Of a DNA stretch of 64,000 nucleotides, positions 58,201 through 64,000 are shown one piece after another. The stretch comes from Omphalotus guepiniiformis (lineage: Eukaryota > Basidiomycota > Agaricomycetes > Agaricales > Omphalotaceae), in contig JAQOOI010000018.1 of NCBI GenBank assembly GCA_028554645.1, positions 1,178,001 to 1,242,000 on the forward strand. Direction: 5' to 3'. The notes beneath the pieces are model-generated. The model was not told where the DNA came from. It saw only the letters and a list, made by a program, of their open reading frames with translations, and ran no database searches. Position 1 is the stretch's first letter; each line of letters opens with the position of its first letter. The position numbers were made by a program, and so were the translations under genes.

Positions 58201-59279
58201 AGTACATACATACATACTGTATACATCCTCCTCTCGCACGCATAAGTAGGATCTTCGCTAGGAGGAACGAGAGACGAGGGGGGCCAGGTTCTAAGCCCTT
58301 TTCTCACGTCGGAGTCTGTCACGAAGCCCAGGCTGCCCAGCTAGTTCCCTGAAAGAAAGGGGAAAAAACGTTTCTACAAAACATTCCCATGCCCTGCCAA
58401 ATCGTTTTGGGCGTTTTCCCATGACCATCGGAGACTTGTCGACGGATCTTTGAGTCTCACTTAGCAATGGATTATGGCATGAGATTTTCTCAAGGTGGCG
58501 GTTCTTTGAGTTCCTTGGGTTAGTTGGTTAGTGACTTAGTCGGTTTTGAAATTGTGCATCGACAACATATTGTTGAAAGGGTCTAGTCGCGACGTACATA
58601 CTCTGGCTGCCACTGGCTGGGCTGCTAAGCGCCGTATCATTTCGACGGTAGAACGGCGTGTTGCAGCATGCGTGGGTTGTGGATTTTTCTCGTGGCGTGC
58701 ATGGTATGCTGTTAAGCGTTCTTCGCTAGTTTCCTTGTGGGCTTGAGGTGGATATCTTGGTCCGGCGAATGCAGTAACTCCAGGAGAACCAAGCGCACAC
58801 TTGAGTGCGGTGCTTCTGGCTCGAAATGGGTGTCATTTGCGCGCTATATGTTCTTCCGTTTTCTCACCGTTGCGATGCATATCCAGTGCAAGGGGCTTCC
58901 GGGTCCAAACTCGTCGTTGAAGTAGTCAACACCACTGATATCGGAGTCGCAGTCATACAACCGCGACAAATGATTCGTACAAATTCCAAGACGCTTATGG
59001 AAGTAAACTATATACAGCACTTGGTGTAATGTGATTATACACAGCCAGCTAGAGTATGGGGGTAATACTAAAGTAAATTGTAGTAGTCAAGCCAGGGTGC
59101 GATGAGATGAACGTGAGTGTGAATGGGATGGTGTGAATAGTAAATACAGATGCAATGAGGCAGATGATTATTACAACAAGTTGGATAAAGGTTTGGGTGA
59201 TGGTGCGGAGGGATGAGATAATTATGGGTGGGAAATGCGAGGAGACGGGGAATGAGGCGAACAAGAAAGGGGTGAGCGA
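49238..59279. other. 10-kb gene-poor stretch
   Basis: No complete gene or recognisable transposon protein is visible over about 10 kb, against roughly one gene per 2.5-3 kb elsewhere. Open frames are short, overlap on both strands and commonly open at GTG/TTG. The longest (49637-50404, +, 255 codons) is in C/T-rich sequence and reads as low-complexity His/Pro/Ser/Thr. Local features are a doubled unit of about 53 nt at 49986-50093, a weak membrane-like minus-strand segment at 50851-51078, and two copies of the agcgctgag motif near 56389 and 58014. It could be decayed gene and element sequence, a divergent noncoding locus or centromere-like intergenic DNA. Confidence 0.45.
49986..50093. repeat. 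Imperfect tandem duplication, unit about 53 nt
   Basis: Two adjacent copies (49986-50040 and 50041-50093) share the core atccccaccactca.agactacc.ctcgctgtcaa.tcccatctg with a few mismatches and small gaps. Its sequence is C/T-rich and it lies in the gene-poor stretch. Confidence 0.8.
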
Positions 59280-59998
59280 TTATTCAAACGCGTAATCGAC
59301 AGCAACGAAGCAAGCCTCGTTTGCACCTGCTAGTGCATCGCGCCCATGCTGTCGTAGACCCTGTCGGGTATCGAAAGAAGCGTCACACGCCGGGCACGAT
59401 AGAGCCCCAAGCGAGTTTGTACTTCCAGAGCGTGATCGCTTTGAGCAATGTGACAACTGTTACAGTCGGGAGAGTCAGTACGAGAAAAAAAAAAACAAGG
59501 AGAGAAAAGTCTACTCACGACATCGTCCTCAACAGGTATTTTTCGTTTTAATGTAGGAGCAATTGCAGCGTCAGAAAACGTGCTGCTAAGCTGTGTTGAG
59601 AAGTTTTCCCTCCAAGCGAGAATTCGTTTCATCCGCATCGAGAAAGTATCGCAAGGCGCGTCTAGTTTGACGTCCTGCGCTGCATGTAGCGAGTGTGACT
59701 CTAGTGGGTCCTCGGATGAGCAGTATGACGAACACTCGTCTTCATCTTCGTCTTCGTCTTCGCCCTCAACCTCATCTTCGTCCTCGTCCTCAGAGTACGC
59801 GGACGAGTACGACGAGGATGAAGAAGCACAAGACGAGTCATCTGCAATGATTCTGCGTGGTGGGGGTGGCCCCTCGACGAGCTGTATTATCTGGACGGCA
59901 TGAGAAGGCTTCTGGTAGAAGAGATGAGTGGCATTGAGCTTTGCGTCAACGTCGTCGACAGCGTTGAAGGCGGGGATAGACTGAATAGCTTCGAACAT
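59280..59998 (-). CDS. Acidic protein with C-terminal CCHC-like finger, 218 aa
   Basis: The two-exon model (59519-59998 and 59280-59456, 62-nt intron with a gtgagt donor) keeps the frame and gives 218 residues. The ATG at 59998 opens MFEAIQSIPAFNAVDDVDAK. There follows HAVQIIQLVEGPPPPRRIIA, a Ser run and a strongly acidic tract (SEDEDEDEVEGEDEDEDEDE, about residues 68-87), then HAAQDVKLDAP and FSMRMKRILAWRENF. Exon 2 has a basic Ser-rich stretch (SKRSRSGS) and the finger CPACDASFDTRQGLRQHGRD...NEAC, i.e. C-x2-C-x12-H-x11-C, close to the C2H2 type, ending VAVDYAFE. Family and role are unknown; acidic tract plus basic finger suggests a nuclear regulatory protein. It lies just downstream of Mkt1 on the same strand. 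The intron position is well supported by the exact frame fit and intact C-terminus. Confidence 0.72.
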
Positions 59999-60140
59999 GG
60001 GACAGGAGAATTAGGGGGGACCCAAGAGGAGATGGATGGGCCATTTTGTACTCATACGAAACAAAAACTGTGAGATCGATCCAGCAGCCAGTCCCGAGAT
60101 CCAGCACACACAGATTTTCCCATGCCCATATCAGGTAATC

Positions 60141-60478
60141 TACCACGTGATCTCCATCCGCTTCTCGCAGATCCAAATTTGGAAATAACTCTCGAAGCTT
60201 TCCCAGCGATTTCATCACTCCCCCTTCATCCATCGATTTCCCATCTAATTTTAGTTGTTCGATGTATCCTTTCACGGTTTCCCCATTTTCCCGTATAGTA
60301 TTTTCAATCACCGCAAGTCCTTTGTTGCCACCTCAAAAAAAACATTTGTTTTTTCAGTGTCATCAAATCCATTGCAAAAATGAATTTTGAAAGAAAACAA
60401 AGTAGCAGACAAGACAGGGAAGAAATAGTACAGAGCCACAACATCAATGGACACAACCCCTTTTAGGCTACCTTTCAT
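60141..60478 (-). CDS. Unresolved reading frame between Mkt1 and zinc-finger gene
   Basis: On the minus strand a protein-like segment reads KGLAVIENTIRENGETVKGY and goes on through LDGKSMDEGGVMKSLGKLRE to LREADGDHV before a gtagat donor-like site near 60140. Its frame has no ATG after the preceding stop. One model uses the ATG at 60478, which overlaps the Mkt1 stop (atga), a 7-nt first exon and a 147-nt intron ending in ttttttttgag. Another is an upstream or 5'-extended exon of the zinc-finger gene, but I could not join it in frame to the ATG at 59998. It is charged, probably helical and unrecognised. Confidence 0.35.
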
Positions 60479-63362
60479 GGTCGCATAGGCGCTAGCCACG
60501 CCTCAGCAGCCTCAAATTGGTCAATCAGCTCCTGCAGCACTGCACCTTCCGAGTGAAGCTGTCGCATTGCTGTCAATGTCTAAATAGTTGGGAACGGCGG
60601 ATCAGCCAAGCATCCCAACAACTAATCCAAGAATGAACTAGCACGTACCACGTCCCAGAATCTGAATCCTCTCTCGACCTCTGCCTTGGGATACTTGACA
60701 CCCGTGAATGTTTCCTCGCATATTTCCAGTGCCAGGGCCTTGGCTTCGGCCACGCCCTCTGCATACGGATCCCGTACTCTCGCACCGTGGTTAATGTGGG
60801 TAAGCGCATCTAGGTACACTTTAGCCAGCACGCCGAAACCGGTATTAACCTCCGTTTGAAATGGCAGGGACAGCGCGATATCGAGGAGATCATCCCTTGC
60901 ACGTCGAGCGTCCCCTCGCAGGAGCATGTTCAATGACGTTACTTCCAAAAGTGTCCGCAAAGCTCTCGTGAGCGACCGAACAAAGGAGTTGAAAACCAGC
61001 AGCTCGCGCGAAAGTGGTGCCGACCAGGGTTGAGACTAGACACACACGCAACAACGCGAATGCCAACAATCATTCCGTTAATTTGTCTTCCTTCGCGTAT
61101 GTCGCCGAAAAGACTCTCACCTTGAAATTTAGCGGAACAATACTCAAAACTCGCATAACGAGTAACATGCACGACTTTTCATCATCTATAGGAAGAACCA
61201 GATTAGCAATGCGAACATGTCGGGAATGGAGAGTAAGTGGAGGGCAAGAGGCCCTAGAACCCATCGTGAGAGCAAGACATTTTGTTTTTTTCACATACCT
61301 GTACCAAAGCTAGGTCCCCCACTGAATGCACGGTTCGACCAGAGGTGCCCATGCATCACTCCGGCCCGAACTAACTCCAAAAACAGATAAAGTGGGTCTT
61401 GGAATTTGTCATTCAACCGCGCCTGTTTAATCGCAGTGTACATTGCCCGGGCAAGAGGAGAATGCGTGTGCGTGTTGAGTAAAAACCTAAACCATGGCCA
61501 CGGAAAGAAGGAATAACCACGGGGAAACGTACAGTTAGCTGGGAGAAATTGAAAAGAAATTGAAAAAAACAATGGGTATTCCCCTCCTTACCCCCGCAGT
61601 TCAAGGAATCGCCATATTACGTTAGCAACTACCTCGTCCTTCTTTTCCAGCGGTCCCTGCGGGTTGCTTTTGACTTTAGTACGCGCGGCGAACCGTTCTG
61701 TCGCAGTTGCTCCCAAGCACAGCGAGAAGTCGATGGTAGATGACTAAAAATAGTAGTTAGTTAGTTACACGTGAATAAATGAATCCATAGGTGAGAGTCA
61801 GAAAAGGGTGCTCAACGAAGAGGAAAGCCAGATGCGAAAACACTCACATTCTGCCTCCGGAGCTCCTCCTCCACAATCGCATAGCTAACATTCCATCCTG
61901 CGACGCGTTCCGCCAACTGTGCCGTCTGAGCAGAATTGTGCTGGACTGCCTTTTGATTATGCGGCGCGGGTTGCTCAAACCAGAAAAACCCGTGAACTTT
62001 CTTGTTCGACCAGCTACTATGCGAGACGCTACTGATGAGCGCAAGAGCCGTGGCTCGAGGTCCAGTCTGACCGTCCGTGATAACTTCTTTCACGAATCGC
62101 TTGTACTCCGTCGTTTCTCCGTTATCAAGAGGCGGATTCTCGATGATTTGACCGGAAGTGAGCCAAACGAGGGCTTGAGGCCCCACAAGCCCACGGGAGA
62201 GATAAAAGTAAACTTCATCTGGAAGCCTGTTGGTGAAGATCTCGTGCAAGTCCTGCGGAATGTCCGCAGCAGTGGGGTGGTGCTGGTGATGATTCGGGTG
62301 ACTGTGGTTCGGCGGGGAGGTGATTGCAAGTGGAAGGGGAAGCACGACACCCTCGGACGAGAGTATCAAGGAGTATTTGATCATTGAACGCGTGCGAGCG
62401 TAGTGATCTGTGTACTGAATTGTCTTCACCGCCGGGTGCTCGGTGAACGCAGAAACTGCCGCATGACCAGACTTGTAGTACTTGACCATGTCGACGGTCT
62501 GTTTCAGCGCTTGGTCGTGAGTTATGGGAGGGAACGGTGGTGAATGCTCGAATCCAACAAGAATACCAATGTCGAGGAACTGATCCTCATTGACACCGAG
62601 TTCGGTTGTAAGAGCACGCTTTGAAGTGTATGTAAAGGTCGGAATAGCAGAAACAAGATCAACGGATGTAATGAGTTTGTCCACTCCTGGATAGAGCAGG
62701 GTATCAGTGGGACCGAAAATGGCATGAATGTAGGCTTTTGGATGGCGCTGAAGGTAGATTAACTGGACATAATGCGGTTAGCAAAAGAAACAAGGTGGTC
62801 AAAACGAAGGCCATACCTGAGGCCACGCGACGTAAGGTGCAATAATAAACTCGACATTACGATGTCTGAAAATTCGGAGAATCATCCTCCATAAATCCCA
62901 TTGCGCGAAACAACTCCGCCCCGAAAACAGTTTGGTTGCAGCCTCCTCCTCGCCCGACTCGTATTTCTCCCATGCGTCGCGCCTATCGCGACAAGCTTCG
63001 TTTTGCTCGTTGTTATAGTACGATTTCCATTTTTTGTTTGGTACTAGTCCGGGAAACACGAAAACGGGTTTGATGCGTAGCCTTTCGAGAGTACGGAGGT
63101 CAGATTCGATTCGCTGAATGAGCGCTAAAGGCAAGCCGCCTGTTGCAGCTAGTAGAGGCTCCCGAGAAGGCGGGTTGTCTAACAAATTCTGAAGATAGTA
63201 CGAGGCATCGATACCCAGACGCGAGTCGGAGAGGACCGATAGATTCAGGGTTTGCAAATGTTTCCGTTCGGCCAAATAGTCTGTGACGGAAAAAATCGTC
63301 GTTAGAAGTGTTAGCATGAACATAGCGGAATTCAACACACTTTCAAGGTGTTTGATAGGCAT
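60475..63362 (-). CDS. Mkt1 homologue, XPG-like post-transcriptional regulator
   Basis: Mkt1 is a cytoplasmic protein with an inactive XPG/FEN-like nuclease fold; in yeast it binds Pbp1, affects translation and stability of nuclear-encoded mitochondrial and HO transcripts, and is needed for killer-virus maintenance. The ATG at 63362 gives MPIKHLE, then after an intron of about 60 nt YLAERKHLQTLNLSVLSDSR and LGIDASYYLQNLL (the N-terminal XPG segment). GGLPLALIQRIESDLRTLERLRIKPVFVFPG is followed by the I-region: IYLQRHPKAYIHAIFGPTDTLLYPGVDKLI. The middle exon (62684 to about 61850) carries TYTSKRALTTELGVNEDQFL, DIGILVGFEHSPPFPP, and a His-rich loop. Later exons give GVMHGHLWSNRAFSGGPSFG, LPFQTEVNTGFGVLAKVYLD and the end FEAAEAWLAPMRP at 60475. 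About eight introns. It looks intact and is a housekeeping gene. Confidence 0.87.
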
Positions 63363-64000
63363 TGGAAACTTTCTGGCTCGTTTCACAAGGAGCTCGTCGT
63401 CGAGCAGGTGGTGTCGAGGTCGTTGGCAACAGTGACAGTACAAACCCGCAACCTTCGTTGGCAGTTAGTTGGCTTATGTAAGCACAATTATCAGCCTTCG
63501 ACTGCAGTTCGTTCGCAATCGTCTCCTAACTTCAACAACTATGTACTGGTATTCGACTTCACTCTTCGACATCCTGGATCTTCAACAATGACTGTGAACT
63601 CTGGCAAATAATTGGGTGATATTGGTGGGGTGCACTCGTTCACGGTTCGTGGAAAATCAGTCAATTCCTGTCCATGGTCAAGTGGTCTGGCAATGGGTCC
63701 TTTGCTCTGGCTCGCTTCCGACAGCCAATAGTAAAACATCTCTGAAGATATCTGTGATAAATTATTACCCTCTTTCTTCCGCTATATGTGGTTCCTATCA
63801 ATCGTTAGTGCACTCTAGGCCTGGACATGGGCTGCCAGGATGCCAAACACAATATGGGTATGATGTCGAGCTATAATTCGTTACCGTTAACTCTCTGGGA
63901 ATTCGAGGTGCGGCTTTCGCTACCGAAAGTTCGTAGATTCAAGCCCCTACGAAGCAACAAGACATCCCAGGAATGGTGTTCACTCTCACACTGTCTTAAC
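63363..64000. other. Window edge, no gene recognised
   Basis: The stretch contains the Mkt1 promoter and short frames without motifs. A tRNA B-box-like gattcaagcccc near 63938 has no matching arms. Confidence 0.4.

Noticed and set aside
63920..63960. tRNA B-box-like gattcaagcccc
   Set aside because: The putative T stem does not pair (A opposite C at the closing position) and there is no D arm, anticodon arm or acceptor stem.

Overview
The window looks like a nuclear contig from a mushroom-forming basidiomycete (Agaricomycetes). The signs are genes cut by many 45-65 nt GT-AG introns, an intron-bearing tRNA-Met, and families typical of that clade: a FunK1-type kinase, a DUF6534-type seven-helix membrane protein, a fungal (FuA-like) glutathione transferase, a P-loop protein related to Crinkler/RHS-like proteins, and a protein starting MGQRHQ. 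Exon structures were read by eye, so boundaries are models.

Layout. 0.9-2.8 kb (+): a broken FunK1 kinase gene carrying a 19-bp tandem duplication. 2.9-5.2 kb (-): a quinate/sugar permease of the major facilitator superfamily. 5.2-9.8 kb: no gene recognised. 9.8-12.1 kb (+): a monocarboxylate-transporter-like protein, convergent with a disordered protein of 321 aa (12.8-13.8 kb, -). 15-17.9 kb (-): a P-loop NTPase of the Crinkler/RHS-like type. 18.1-19.5 kb (-): an F-box/LRR-like protein. 20.4 kb (+): tRNA-Met(CAT) with a 27-nt intron. 22.2-23.0 kb (+): glutathione transferase. 23.3-25.4 kb (-): secreted GH76 alpha-1,6-mannanase-like enzyme. 27.0-29.2 kb (+): DUF6534-like membrane protein. 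29.5-31.1 kb (-): nitrilase. 32.1-32.7 kb (-): an unresolved small gene with an in-frame TAG. 32.9-33.4 kb (+): Bud20/ZNF593-type zinc finger protein. 33.8-35.5 kb (-): secreted FAD-linked (BBE-like) oxidase. 36.6-38.5 kb (-): large orphan with an LRR-like centre. 39.1-44.1 kb (-): DH-PH-FYVE Rho GEF. 47.3-49.2 kb (+): type II membrane protein with an O-fucosyltransferase-like motif. 49.2-59.3 kb: a gene-poor stretch of about 10 kb. 59.3-60.0 kb (-): acidic zinc-finger protein. 60.5-63.4 kb (-): Mkt1 homologue (XPG-like, post-transcriptional regulator).

The genes do not form one pathway. Housekeeping genes (Bud20, Mkt1, the Rho GEF, tRNA-Met) are mixed with accessory genes for uptake (two transporters), extracellular polysaccharide or small-molecule oxidation (GH76, FAD oxidase), detoxification (GST, nitrilase) and expanded fungal families (FunK1, Crinkler-like, F-box, DUF6534). 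The most unusual items are the duplicated and core-deleted FunK1 gene, the small 32-kb gene with an in-frame stop, the PH domain split by a long insert in the Rho GEF, the unexplained open frame between Mkt1 and its zinc-finger neighbour, and a short CTCAGCGCTGAG-like palindrome recurring between genes.
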